Source: M55B144 sp964550615
GTDB lineage: Bacteria; Bipolaricaulota; Bipolaricaulia; UBA7950; UBA9294
DNA length: 49,202 bases
NCBI GenBank assembly: GCA_964550615.1
Contig: CAZKAB010000011.1
Coordinates: forward strand, 1-49,202
Direction of reading: 5' to 3'
Shown: piece by piece, positions 16,180-24,789 of the stretch
Position numbering within the stretch: the first letter of the stretch is position 1
How the letters are laid out: every line of letters begins with the position of its first letter
The notes under the pieces: generated by a model
Seen by the model: the letters and a program-made list of their open reading frames with translations, nothing else
What the model was told of the DNA's origin: nothing
Databases searched by the model: none
Made by a program: the position numbers and the translations under genes

Positions 16180-16869
16180 ATGGAAGAACAAGCGTATACG
16201 CTCACACTCGATATGAGTCTCGATCCTACTCCGGTCCTTCCCGCGCTTATCTGGGCGGAGGGCATCAACCCGCCGTGCGCCACCTCGGATGTGCCGCCCT
16301 TTCTGGCAGACGCGATCACAGCGGCTAAAGAGGCGGGAGAGGACTACGTGCCGGCGGAACTGAGGGCGCGCGTCCGCAAGATGCTTCGATACGGAAAGTA
16401 TCACGCAAGCGGGAGGGGAAAGCCGGCGAGCGAGTTCCTTCTGCGCGCTGCTCTTGGCAACACGTTCCCGCTCGTGAACGAACCGGTCGATGTGAATAAC
16501 GCAATCAGCCTGGCTTCTGGGCTTCCCGGTTCCATCTTCGATACCGGCATCTCAGGAGGGCATCTCTTGGTTCGAAGAGGCATGCCGGGTGAGGCGTATG
16601 TGTTCAACAACTCAGGGCAGAGGATCGATCTGCAGGACCTGCTTCTCATCTGCCGCAGAAAAGGCGACGACTGGGAGCCATGCGGAAATCCGGTCAAGGA
16701 CGCGATGACAACCAAGATTCACGCGGATACGCGAAACGTTGTCGCCGTTCTTTATGCCCCCAGCGATGAACCAAAGGAAAGCATATCCCGGTGGGCCGAA
16801 CGCTACGCCGCTCTCCTCTCATCGCATTGTCACGCACGCGCAACGGGAGTTCACTTGGTCACTGCTTGA
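16180..16869 (+). CDS. B3/B4 tRNA-binding domain protein
   Basis: 229 residues; two ATGs follow GGAGG and the second (16180) has the better nine-base spacing; the first (16174) overlaps the rimO stop. The core FLLRAALGNTFPLVNEPVDVNNAISLASGLPGSIFDT is the B3/B4 fold found as the editing domain of phenylalanyl-tRNA synthetase beta subunits, here freestanding. Such proteins are suspected to remove wrong amino acids from tRNA, but substrates are not established for most. The N-terminal about 70 residues (tail of a helical segment with RARVRKMLRYGKYHASGRGK) also follow the family. Confidence 0.85.
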   Translation: MEEQAYTLTLDMSLDPTPVLPALIWAEGINPPCATSDVPPFLADAITAAKEAGEDYVPAELRARVRKMLRYGKYHASGRGKPASEFLLRAALGNTFPLVNEPVDVNNAISLASGLPGSIFDTGISGGHLLVRRGMPGEAYVFNNSGQRIDLQDLLLICRRKGDDWEPCGNPVKDAMTTKIHADTRNVVAVLYAPSDEPKESISRWAERYAALLSSHCHARATGVHLVTA

Positions 16870-16901
16870 TTCCACACTTGTTGGAACGACGTCGGCTGCG
16901 A

Positions 16902-17096
16902 CTACGCATTGCTCTCGGGGTGGTGAAAGCGGCGCGCCAGAAGAACCGCACCGGCAAATAGAGACAAGCCCAGTACGATGAGGATCGAGGCCAGAGCCGA
17001 GCTCGGCGGCTTGATCAGCAGGCCGATTACCAAGCCGATCAACGCCGAGCCCGCCCCCAGCATGCAAGAGTAGATCAAGAATCGGAAAGTCCTCAT
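16902..17096 (-). CDS. Small two-helix membrane protein
   Basis: 64 residues with two hydrophobic segments (about 5-29 and 33-54) joined by KPPSSA, and a charged C-terminus. It fills the gap after the B3/B4 gene and lies downstream of the SurA-like gene on the same strand. The ribosome-binding site is weak (AAAGAAG). No family is recognised. The membrane-protein composition argues that it is real. Confidence 0.55.
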   Translation of the reverse strand: MRTFRFLIYSCMLGAGSALIGLVIGLLIKPPSSALASILIVLGLSLFAGAVLLARRFHHPESNA

Positions 17097-17147
17097 CTAA
17101 GGCTTCTTTGGCGTCATGTACCTGTTTTGCGTCGCATACAGCGTTGA

Positions 17148-17888
17148 TTACTTGAACAGGATCTGGATGTCGGCCGAATCTTTCGCCTGTTGAAACCAAT
17201 TGTTCCAGAAATCATTCTGAGCGTTCTTGAGCACGGTATCGTGTACTTGCGATTCTACGTCGGAGAACGCCGATACATTCCCATCCGAATCAGTGTAGTC
17301 GCTTGTGTGCTGGTCGTAGTAGTCCTTGACGTCCTTATCGCTCACTTTCACGTCTGCGACGATCTTAGCTTGCAGTGATTGGACCATCGCCTGTTCGCGG
17401 TAGCTCTTCGCCAACCTCGCCTTGTAGTCGTCAAGCGATGAGCCCTGCTGCTGGAGAGCGGTATCGATCTGATCCATCGTCATCTGGTTTTGTTGCATGA
17501 TCTGCTGCAATCGCGATTCAACCTGGCTTGCGACCTGTGATTCGTCCGCCGTGATCCCGAGTGCGCCGGCCTGCTGCACCAGCAGACGCGTGTTGACTAT
17601 CTGATCAAGCACGTCACGCTGGTAGCGGTCAAGAAATGCCGAGCCTTCGGGCGTGGTGAACAGAGTTTGCCCGAACGCTTGCGGGAGCTGCTGAAAAACG
17701 ATCTGGAAGATCTGTGACAGGCCGGCGGCCGAGTTCAAGGTGTCCATGCTGATCTCTTCGCCGTTAACAATTGCGGCGACGGTGTTGGAACCTGTCTGTG
17801 TATCTGTCTGGCCGGCCGCGTCCTGCGCAAACGCGATCAGTGATGTGAGCATGAGTCCGGCGAGTAGGAGCATCGTAATTTTCTTCAC
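17148..17888 (-). CDS. SurA N-terminal-like periplasmic chaperone without a PPIase domain
   Basis: 246 residues from a GTG start (GGAGGG upstream). A signal peptide ends near AFAQDA. Then comes the SurA_N/trigger-like helical chaperone fold: VAAIVNGEEISMDTLN, a long Gln-rich helical region LDQIVNTRLLVQQAGALGIT and KVSDKDVKDYYDQHTSDY. The usual parvulin domain expected after this point is missing; only about 40 residues follow. It would act outside the cytoplasmic membrane, assisting folding of exported or outer-membrane proteins. Composition is unusually rich in Gln and Asp. Confidence 0.8.
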   Translation of the reverse strand: MKKITMLLLAGLMLTSLIAFAQDAAGQTDTQTGSNTVAAIVNGEEISMDTLNSAAGLSQIFQIVFQQLPQAFGQTLFTTPEGSAFLDRYQRDVLDQIVNTRLLVQQAGALGITADESQVASQVESRLQQIMQQNQMTMDQIDTALQQQGSSLDDYKARLAKSYREQAMVQSLQAKIVADVKVSDKDVKDYYDQHTSDYTDSDGNVSAFSDVESQVHDTVLKNAQNDFWNNWFQQAKDSADIQILFK

Positions 17889-18244
17889 GTGTACCCTCCA
17901 TTGCTATTCTAGTCTCAAAAGATCGTCTCTCATCGGAGATAGCATTTCAAGTCGCGAAACACTTGAATGCGGGCAGTGGACGATCGCATGCATAATTGGG
18001 TTCGAACCAAAGCCAGTGTTGCGGTGAGATCTGTGTGAGTGACGGCTGATCTCGCTCTTGTGGTCCTAGCGAGGATAGCAGGGTTGAGACGCATCTGCCG
18101 ATTAAGATGTCGTTTCGCTCGGCGCAAACACGGGATATCGTTTTCCATCATGCTATTGCGGGCCATTCCAACTGTACCACGATCGATGTCGGTGTTGGAT
18201 CGGCACTGGCGGAGCACAGACGAAACACATTTTGCAGATCTCAA
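17889..18244. other. Intergenic region with no recognised feature
   Basis: About 356 bases between the SurA-like gene and the acetyltransferase. Open frames here have no plausible start sites or known motifs. A palindrome GGTTCGAACC near 18000 looks like a tRNA T-loop but has no tRNA around it. I see no clear promoter. Confidence 0.5.
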
Positions 18245-18802
18245 CTATCCCCGCCCCGCCGTGTCCCTTGAGATTTCGTATCGGACGGTGTCCGGCTCCC
18301 CGCCGTCGGTACGATCGAAGCCGGCCTTCTCGAGCACTCGACATGATGCTTGGTTCTCCGGTGTCGTGTGAGCGACAACCCAGTGCACTCGCCGGTCGGC
18401 AAACGCGTTCTCGACCAGCGCCTGCGCAATCTCGGTCGCGTAACCGTGGCATCGCCATGCCGGCAGGATGGAGAAGCCGATTTCAACATCACTCCTGTTC
18501 CTCGGAGGGCCGAAGTAGCCTGCCGCTCCGATTAACGTGGAAGGCGATTGCCTATTTCCGCGTCGGATCGCGTACCAGCCGTACCAACCGATGGCGGCGT
18601 CTCCCTCCTCCTGCAACCGATCCTGGAAGAAGAGCTGCGCGTCGCGATCGTACTCTCCCGGCGGCCAATCTGCCGCTACAACAGCGCCAAGCGTCGAAGC
18701 GAGTCGTTCGAGGGATTCCAGTTCGGCGCTGACGTGCTCGAGGGTCGCCGCGATCAGCTCCATTCGATCGGTCGATATTCGGCGACCCTTGGATTCAGCC
18801 AT
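18245..18802 (-). CDS. GNAT family N-acetyltransferase (RimJ/RimL-like)
   Basis: 185 residues. The second of two close ATGs (18802) has GGAG seven bases upstream. Motifs: TLIGAAGYFGPPRNRSDVEIGFSILPAWRCHGYATEIAQAL, the acetyl-CoA loop region RCHGYAT, then ENQASCRVLEKAGF. This is the RimJ/RimL-type layout that acetylates N-termini or small amines; the substrate is unknown. The start overlaps the end of the upstream DUF2087 gene by 8 bases. Confidence 0.85.
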   Translation of the reverse strand: MAESKGRRISTDRMELIAATLEHVSAELESLERLASTLGAVVAADWPPGEYDRDAQLFFQDRLQEEGDAAIGWYGWYAIRRGNRQSPSTLIGAAGYFGPPRNRSDVEIGFSILPAWRCHGYATEIAQALVENAFADRRVHWVVAHTTPENQASCRVLEKAGFDRTDGGEPDTVRYEISRDTAGRG

Positions 18803-19238
18803 CTCCATTCTCCGGGCGGTTCGTTCTCGTCTTCTTGAGATAATCACGCTTCTCTTTCTCTCTGCGGATGAGTGCTTGCGCGATTACGTCCGCGGGATTG
18901 AGCTTATCCACCGCTGGTGCGAATAGATCCGATGTTGCTTGGGAGGCAAGCGAGTAGAAGTCGCCGGCGAGATCGCGTTTCAAATAGCCGATGTCGATCA
19001 GATGTCGCCGCAGACTGACGTGATCGATCTCAATCTTCCGCCCGACATCGTCGAGCCACCGCAACAGAGCTGCGTTTATTTCATCTTCGGAGTACGTTCC
19101 TCCTGGCGATAGCGCAAGCGTTGCGCTCTTGAACAGGATCTGCCGATCGCGCAGTCTGCGCGGAAGGCCGCGTCCGCCTTGATGCAGGCATACGGCTTCG
19201 AGGCGGGCTGCAAACTGATCCGCGCTGATCTGCGTCAT
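18795..19238 (-). CDS. DUF2087 domain protein
   Basis: 147 residues. The central part (SEDEINAALLRWLDDVGRKI, EIDHVSLRRHLIDIGYLKRD, then DFYSL) is the DUF2087 pattern, a small winged-helix-like module sometimes fused to transcription regulators. Here it is preceded by a helical segment with LPRRLRDRQILFKSATLAL. Function is unknown. The start at 19238 is chosen because it overlaps (ATGA) the stop of a small upstream ORF, implying translational coupling; in-frame upstream starts exist. It overlaps the acetyltransferase start by 8 bases. Confidence 0.75.
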   Translation of the reverse strand: MTQISADQFAARLEAVCLHQGGRGLPRRLRDRQILFKSATLALSPGGTYSEDEINAALLRWLDDVGRKIEIDHVSLRRHLIDIGYLKRDLAGDFYSLASQATSDLFAPAVDKLNPADVIAQALIRREKEKRDYLKKTRTNRPENGDG

Positions 19239-19303
19239 CGGCTTCTGCCTGGATCGGGTTCTTGACTGATGTTCTTCAGGCATGCTTCGAGTAGCATATT
19301 CAT
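19235..19303 (-). CDS. Possible 22-residue coupling peptide
   Basis: ATG at 19303 follows AGGAG and overlaps the stop of the upstream membrane peptide (ATGA). Its own stop overlaps the ATG of the DUF2087 gene (ATGA). It would therefore link translation of the two. The sequence (MNMLLEACLKNISQ and on) resembles nothing I know. It could be only a byproduct of spacing. Confidence 0.35.
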   Translation of the reverse strand: MNMLLEACLKNISQEPDPGRSR

Positions 19304-19446
19304 CTCCTGCTGACCGCGACCAACACGACGCCGACAACGATGAAGGCGATCGCCGCGGGCAGTGCTGCGTTGGTGCTCATAAGCATCAACAGCAGTGCTG
19401 CCGACATCAACAAGACGATCCCTCCAAATAGACGTCGTCGCTTCAT
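19300..19446 (-). CDS. 48-residue two-helix membrane protein
   Basis: Starts MKRRRLFGGIVLL after AAAGGAGGG with six-base spacing; positively charged N-terminus, then two hydrophobic stretches (9-27 and 29-45) and a final SRR. It is first in a chain of overlapping reading frames leading to DUF2087 and the acetyltransferase. No family recognised. Confidence 0.6.
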   Translation of the reverse strand: MKRRRLFGGIVLLMSAALLLMLMSTNAALPAAIAFIVVGVVLVAVSRR

Positions 19447-19863
19447 CGCGATCCCTCCTTTCGACAGCACTGTATGCATACCCGCGCTGTGTGATTCTGT
19501 TGACGGTTGCAACGCCTGCTCTTCAATGGCCCCATCCGGCCTTGTACACCTCGCCGGCGAGGTTTGGCTGTGGGCGCACCAGGTACGGCGCCAGTCTGCC
19601 CAGTATGCGGTGTCCTTCACTAATCGGCAGGCAGGTCGTGCGCTTTTTGCGAACTACATCGGGCTTCTGCTGGATACTATCGTGCATGCCGATGCCCTGC
19701 AAGAGAGTGCATAGCCTTGTGAGGTACGAGGTTCCTGCGCTTACGAATTCCAGAGTGCCTACGTCATCACAGTATCCGCGAGCGATGTGGCTGAAACCCC
19801 TTTCACAAGTTGCTTAACGCGTTATTGAACCCCCTCCCCGTACCGGCTACCATGTACACTAGG
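19447..19863. other. Intergenic region upstream of uvrB
   Basis: About 417 bases between the divergent small membrane gene and uvrB. A plus-strand frame (19340-19714) has a signal-like start but runs antisense to the membrane peptide and lacks a ribosome-binding site, so I reject it. No LexA-box-like palindrome is evident close to uvrB, and no clear promoter. Confidence 0.45.
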
Positions 19864-21855
19864 ATGCGTACGCTAAAGGTGGGGGAAAAAGCGGGATTTC
19901 AAATCTCCAGGCACATGCTGCCGCAAGGTGACCAACCGCGGGCGATTGAGGCTCTTACTGAAGGACTGCTGGCGGGAGATCAGTTTCAAACTCTATTTGG
20001 GGCAACCGGAACCGGCAAGACGTTCACAATCGCCAACGTCATCCAGAGAGTACAACGGCCCACACTTGTCATCGCGCACAACAAGACACTGGTAGCGCAA
20101 CTGTGCAATGAGTTTCGGGAATTATTCCCGAACAATGCCGTGCACTACTTCGTTTCCTACTACGATTACTATCAGCCGGAAGCCTATCTTCCACAAACCG
20201 ACACATACATCGAAAAAGACTCATCAATCAACGACGAGATCGATCGGTTGCGGCATGCGGCGACTTCGGCCCTGTTTGAGCGGCGCGACGTAATCATTGT
20301 GGCTTCCGTCTCATGCATCTACGGCCTTGGTTCGCCGGAGAACTACCATGACATGTCGATTGCGATTAGCCGCGGCGGCGAGCACGAGCGCGACGATGTG
20401 ATGCGCCAGCTGGTGGCGCTGCAATACGCGCGCAACGAGATCGGTTTCGAGCGTGGGACGTTCCGCGCTCGCGGTGACACGCTGGAGATCATCCCCGCCT
20501 ATCAAGAGGAGATTGTGCGTATCCAGTTCTTTGGTGATGAGATCGAGAGGATCGCCATACTCGACCCAATCACCGGCCATACATTGCATGAGCACAATGA
20601 GATAACGATCTACCCGGCATCGCACTTTATCACCCCCAGTGAGCGCATGCAGCTCTCAGTCGAGGCAATCGAGGAGGAACTCGAAGAGCGGTTGGAGCAG
20701 TTGCGTGCCGAAGAAAAGCTCCTCGAGGCGCAGCGTCTTGGCCAGCGAACACGCTACGATCTTGAGATGATGCAGGAGATGGGCTACTGCTCAGGAATTG
20801 AGAACTACTCCCGCCACCTTGACGGGCGCCTTCCCGGTCAGCCCCCATCCGTGCTGCTCGACTACTTCCCGTCCGACTTTCTTATGGTGATCGACGAATC
20901 CCACCAGACGATTCCCCAGATCCGTGGCATGTATCACGGTGATCGATCGCGCAAGGGTACGCTTGTGGAATACGGTTTCCGTCTGCCATCGGCGCTTGAC
21001 AATCGACCGCTGATGTTCCACGAATTCGAACAGCGGCTGAATCAAGTTATCTTCACTTCCGCTACGCCGGGTCCGTACGAAGAGCGGCACTCACGGCGCG
21101 TCGTCGAGCAGATCATCAGACCGACCGGGCTCATCGATCCTGAGGTGGTCATCCACCCGGTCGTCGGTCAGGTCGATCATCTCGTCGAACAGGTTCGCAC
21201 CGTTGTAGAGCGCGGCGAGCGCGTACTCGTCACTACTCTCACAAAGCGGATGGCTGAGGATCTCACTGAGTATCTGGTAGATCTGGGTGTGCGTGCCCGC
21301 TACCTGCATTCCGAGATCGACACGCTCGAGCGGGTGGAGATATTGCGCGACCTGCGGCTCGCCAAGTTCGACGTGTTGGTGGGAATCAACCTGTTGCGTG
21401 AAGGCCTGGATCTCCCTGAGGTGTCGCTGGTGGCGATTCTCGATGCCGACAAGGAAGGCTTTCTGCGTTCAGGGACGGCTCTCATTCAGACGATTGGCCG
21501 TGCCGCGAGAAACGTGCGGGGAAGGGTGTTGCTGTACGCCGATGTGATAACAGATTCCATCCGCTACGCCGTCGACGAAACGAATCGGCGGCGCGCGATC
21601 CAAAAGGCGTACAACGAAGAGCACGGGATCACGCCCAAGACGGTGGAGCGCGAAGTGAGCGACATCGTCCAGACGCTGCGTGCGGCGCAGCCGGCTGCGC
21701 CGAAACGGCGTGTAGTCCAGGAAACTCCGGCACGAGGAATAGTGGGCGCGATCAAAGAGATGGAGAAAGAGATGCGCGAAGCGGCTGAGCGGCTGGAGTT
21801 CGAGCAGGCCGCCGCTCTACGCGACGAAATACGGCGATTGAGGAAGGAACTATGA
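19864..21855 (+). CDS. uvrB: Excinuclease ABC subunit B
   Basis: About 663 residues. GDQPRAIEALTEGL, Walker A GATGTGKTFT (about residue 45), the beta-hairpin YYDYYQPEAYLP, EKDSSINDEIDRLRHAATSAL, DESH at about 343, and helicase motifs VGINLLREGLDLPEVSLV and IQTIGRAARN. The C-terminal UVR motif (IKEMEKEMREAAERLEFEQA) binds UvrC. It loads on damaged DNA after UvrA. The start is uncertain: ATGs at 19852 and 19864 and a TTG at 19810 are in frame, and none has a good Shine-Dalgarno. A leaderless start is possible. It overlaps uvrA by four bases (ATGA). Confidence 0.95.
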   Translation: MRTLKVGEKAGFQISRHMLPQGDQPRAIEALTEGLLAGDQFQTLFGATGTGKTFTIANVIQRVQRPTLVIAHNKTLVAQLCNEFRELFPNNAVHYFVSYYDYYQPEAYLPQTDTYIEKDSSINDEIDRLRHAATSALFERRDVIIVASVSCIYGLGSPENYHDMSIAISRGGEHERDDVMRQLVALQYARNEIGFERGTFRARGDTLEIIPAYQEEIVRIQFFGDEIERIAILDPITGHTLHEHNEITIYPASHFITPSERMQLSVEAIEEELEERLEQLRAEEKLLEAQRLGQRTRYDLEMMQEMGYCSGIENYSRHLDGRLPGQPPSVLLDYFPSDFLMVIDESHQTIPQIRGMYHGDRSRKGTLVEYGFRLPSALDNRPLMFHEFEQRLNQVIFTSATPGPYEERHSRRVVEQIIRPTGLIDPEVVIHPVVGQVDHLVEQVRTVVERGERVLVTTLTKRMAEDLTEYLVDLGVRARYLHSEIDTLERVEILRDLRLAKFDVLVGINLLREGLDLPEVSLVAILDADKEGFLRSGTALIQTIGRAARNVRGRVLLYADVITDSIRYAVDETNRRRAIQKAYNEEHGITPKTVEREVSDIVQTLRAAQPAAPKRRVVQETPARGIVGAIKEMEKEMREAAERLEFEQAAALRDEIRRLRKEL

Positions 21856-24692
21856 ACATCCTGCGGGTGAAAGGGGCGCGCGAACACAACCTGAAGAACA
21901 TCGACGTGGAGATCCCGCGTGACAAGTTGGTCGTTCTTACCGGGATCTCGGGATCGGGAAAGAGTTCGCTTGCTTTCGACACGATATACGCCGAAGGCCG
22001 GCGTCGCTACGTGGAATCGCTTTCCGCGTACGCACGTCAGTTCCTCGGGCAGATGGAGAAGCCGGACGTTGACTTCATCGAGGGCCTCTCACCCGCGATT
22101 TCGATCGATCAGAAGACACGCAGCCACAACCCGCGCTCGACTGTGGGAACGGTCACCGAGATCTACGACTACCTGCGTCTGCTCTACGCGCGCATCGGCC
22201 ACCCCCACTGTCCCGAGTGCGGCCGGCCGATTACTCAGCAATCGGCGCAGCAAATCATCGACGTGATCATGGAGATGCCACGGGGGTCGAATGTGCAGAT
22301 CCTTGCCCCAATAGTGCGTGGGCGCAAGGGCGAGTACAAGAAGACGTTTGACGAGATCCGGCAGGAAGGATTTACGCGCGTGCGTGTTGACGGAGTTGTG
22401 CGCACCCTGTACGAGGAGATAGAACTCGTAAAGCAGCGCAAGCACACGATCGAGATCGTCGTTGACCGCGTGGTGGTCGAGCCACGTAAGCGGCCGCGTA
22501 TTGCCGACTCGGTCGAGACGGCCCTCAAGCACGGCGGAGGGGTGCTGATCGTCGTGTCCGAGGAAGGGCAAGAACAGATGTACAGCGAGCACTACGCGTG
22601 CATTCACTGCAGCGTAAGCTACGAGGAGCTCTCGCCGCGCATGTTCTCATTCAACAATCCCTACGGCGCCTGTCCTGAGTGTAGCGGCCTCGGCTATCGC
22701 AAGAAGATCGACCCCGATTTGATCATTGATCCGCGCCGTGGCCTGCTTGATGGCGGACTTCTCCCGTGGGCGAACTCGAAAAGCCGCTGGTTTGAATCTC
22801 AGATGACGGCGCTCGCGGAGGCGTTCGATTTCGATCCGCACGTACCGCTCGGCGAGCTGCCGCAAGACAAGCTCGATGTCATCCTCAACGGTACCGACGG
22901 GAAGAAGATCAGCTTTCGCTACACGTCAACGAAAGGGAACTCACGTACCTATGCGCGCGCGCTCAGCGGCGTGGTGGCCACCCTGGAGCGATGGTACGGC
23001 GAGACGACGTCCGACCAGTGGCGGCAGGAGATGGAGCAGTTCATGGCAACACTCCCTTGCTCCGTCTGCAATGGCACTCGCCTCAAGCCCGAGATCCTGG
23101 CGGTGACGATCAACGGCCTAAACATTCACGAGGTAACCACATTGTCGATCAAGAGCGCGCTAACTTTCTTTGAGAGCCTGTCGCTTAGCGCTCGCGAGGA
23201 GATGATCGCCGTTCAGATCTTAAAGGAGATCAAGTCACGGCTTGGGTTCATGGTGTCGGTTGGATTGAGCTATCTCACTCTCGACCGGCAAGCAGGGACT
23301 CTCGCAGGAGGGGAGGCGCAACGTATCCGACTTGCGACTCAGATCGGGAGTCAATTGACCGGGGTGCTGTATGTGCTCGATGAGCCGTCGATTGGTCTTC
23401 ATCAGCGCGACAATCGCCGCCTGCTTGCGACGCTAAAGGGGTTACGAGATCTCGGAAATACGGTGATTGTGGTCGAGCACGATGAGGAGACAATGCGCGA
23501 GAGCGACTACATAGTCGATCTCGGCCCCGGCGCCGGTGCTCACGGAGGCGAGATCGTGTGCGTCGGCACACCGGCGGAGGTCGCGGCCTGTCCGGAGTCG
23601 GTCACCGGTCGCTACCTGTCAGGCGCGCTCACGATTCCCATTCCTGAGAAGCGGCGGAAGGGAAACGGCAAGTCGCTGCGCGTGATCGGCGCGCGCGAGC
23701 ACAATCTGAAGGGGATTGACGTACAGATTCCGCTTGGCCGCTTCGTGTGCATCACCGGGGTATCAGGCTCGGGGAAGAGTTCGCTCGTCGAAGACGTCCT
23801 ATACCACGGCGTCTCGCATCAGCTGCATCAGGCGTCGCGAAGGCCGGGCGAGCACGAGCAGATACTGGGTATTGAACACATCGACAAGGTGATCGAGATC
23901 GACCAATCGCCGATCGGCCGCACACCGCGATCAAACCCTGCGACCTACACCAAGTTGTTCGACGACATTCGCGCGCTGTTTGCGCGTACGCCGGATGCGC
24001 GCCTGCGCGGGTATAGCGCCGGTAGGTTCAGTTTTAACGTCAAAGGCGGACGCTGCGAATCATGTCAGGGACAGGGGCAGGAAAAGATCGAGATGCATTT
24101 TCTTCCCGACATCTACGTTCCGTGCGACGTGTGCAAGGGGACCCGCTACAATCGGGAGACGTTGCAGGTTAAGTACAAGGGCAAGTCGATCGCCGACGTC
24201 CTCTCGATGTCAGTCGAGGAGGCACTTTCGTTCTTCGCCAATATACCGCGGGCGCGCAACAAGCTGCAAACCCTGTACGATGTCGGCATGTCATACATCG
24301 AACTCGGCCAGCCGGCTCCCGAGCTCTCGGGCGGTGAAGCGCAGCGGATCAAGCTTGCCAAGGAGCTGTCGCGCCGCTCGACGGGGAAGACTCTGTATAT
24401 CCTCGATGAACCGACGACCGGACTGCATGCGGCCGATGTGAGCAAGTTGCTGGAAGTCCTGCACCGGCTGGTTCACACGGGAAACACAGTGGTAGTGATT
24501 GAACACAGCCTTGATGTCATCAAGACTGCAGATTGGATTATCGACCTCGGCCCGGAAGGCGGCGACGGCGGCGGCGAAGTGATCGCGACCGGCACCCCCG
24601 AGGATGTGGCTCGGGCGGAGGGATCGTACACCGGCAGGTACCTCGCACCGCTCCTTGACGGAAAGCCGGCGCCGCTGGCTGCCGAGGAATAA
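21852..24692 (+). CDS. uvrA: Excinuclease ABC subunit A
   Basis: 946 residues, full length. Two ABC modules: Walker A TGISGSGKSSLAFDT near the start and GVSGSGKSSLVEDV near residue 635. The signature blocks are LAGGEAQRIRLATQIGS with LDEPSIGLH and LSGGEAQRIKLAKELS with LDEPTTGLH. Zinc-finger Cys pairs are CPECGRP, CIHCSVSY with CPECSG, and CESCQGQG with CDVCKGTR. It recognises lesions as a dimer and hands them to UvrB. The start overlaps the uvrB stop, with AGGAAGG upstream, so the pair is one operon. No uvrC is in the window. Confidence 0.97.
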   Translation: MNILRVKGAREHNLKNIDVEIPRDKLVVLTGISGSGKSSLAFDTIYAEGRRRYVESLSAYARQFLGQMEKPDVDFIEGLSPAISIDQKTRSHNPRSTVGTVTEIYDYLRLLYARIGHPHCPECGRPITQQSAQQIIDVIMEMPRGSNVQILAPIVRGRKGEYKKTFDEIRQEGFTRVRVDGVVRTLYEEIELVKQRKHTIEIVVDRVVVEPRKRPRIADSVETALKHGGGVLIVVSEEGQEQMYSEHYACIHCSVSYEELSPRMFSFNNPYGACPECSGLGYRKKIDPDLIIDPRRGLLDGGLLPWANSKSRWFESQMTALAEAFDFDPHVPLGELPQDKLDVILNGTDGKKISFRYTSTKGNSRTYARALSGVVATLERWYGETTSDQWRQEMEQFMATLPCSVCNGTRLKPEILAVTINGLNIHEVTTLSIKSALTFFESLSLSAREEMIAVQILKEIKSRLGFMVSVGLSYLTLDRQAGTLAGGEAQRIRLATQIGSQLTGVLYVLDEPSIGLHQRDNRRLLATLKGLRDLGNTVIVVEHDEETMRESDYIVDLGPGAGAHGGEIVCVGTPAEVAACPESVTGRYLSGALTIPIPEKRRKGNGKSLRVIGAREHNLKGIDVQIPLGRFVCITGVSGSGKSSLVEDVLYHGVSHQLHQASRRPGEHEQILGIEHIDKVIEIDQSPIGRTPRSNPATYTKLFDDIRALFARTPDARLRGYSAGRFSFNVKGGRCESCQGQGQEKIEMHFLPDIYVPCDVCKGTRYNRETLQVKYKGKSIADVLSMSVEEALSFFANIPRARNKLQTLYDVGMSYIELGQPAPELSGGEAQRIKLAKELSRRSTGKTLYILDEPTTGLHAADVSKLLEVLHRLVHTGNTVVVIEHSLDVIKTADWIIDLGPEGGDGGGEVIATGTPEDVARAEGSYTGRYLAPLLDGKPAPLAAEE

Positions 24693-24789
24693 GGTTCGCG
24701 GACGCTCTGCTGGGCACATTTGGCTCCTCTTCTTTTCTTTTCCTATCGGTACTAGAATGAGACAGATCAATCTTGTAAGGAGGTCTGTC

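Noticed and set aside
17990..18020. T-loop-like GGGTTCGAACC suggesting a tRNA
   Set aside because: No acceptor-stem partner, D-arm or anticodon arm could be placed on either side; GGTTCGAACC is simply a palindrome.
17930..18244. 104-residue minus-strand ORF in the intergenic region
   Set aside because: No ribosome-binding site, no motif, and composition resembling translated noncoding sequence.
19340..19714. Plus-strand ORF of 124 residues with a signal-like N-terminus
   Set aside because: It overlaps the small membrane peptide on the opposite strand, has no ribosome-binding site, and its later part has no recognisable pattern.
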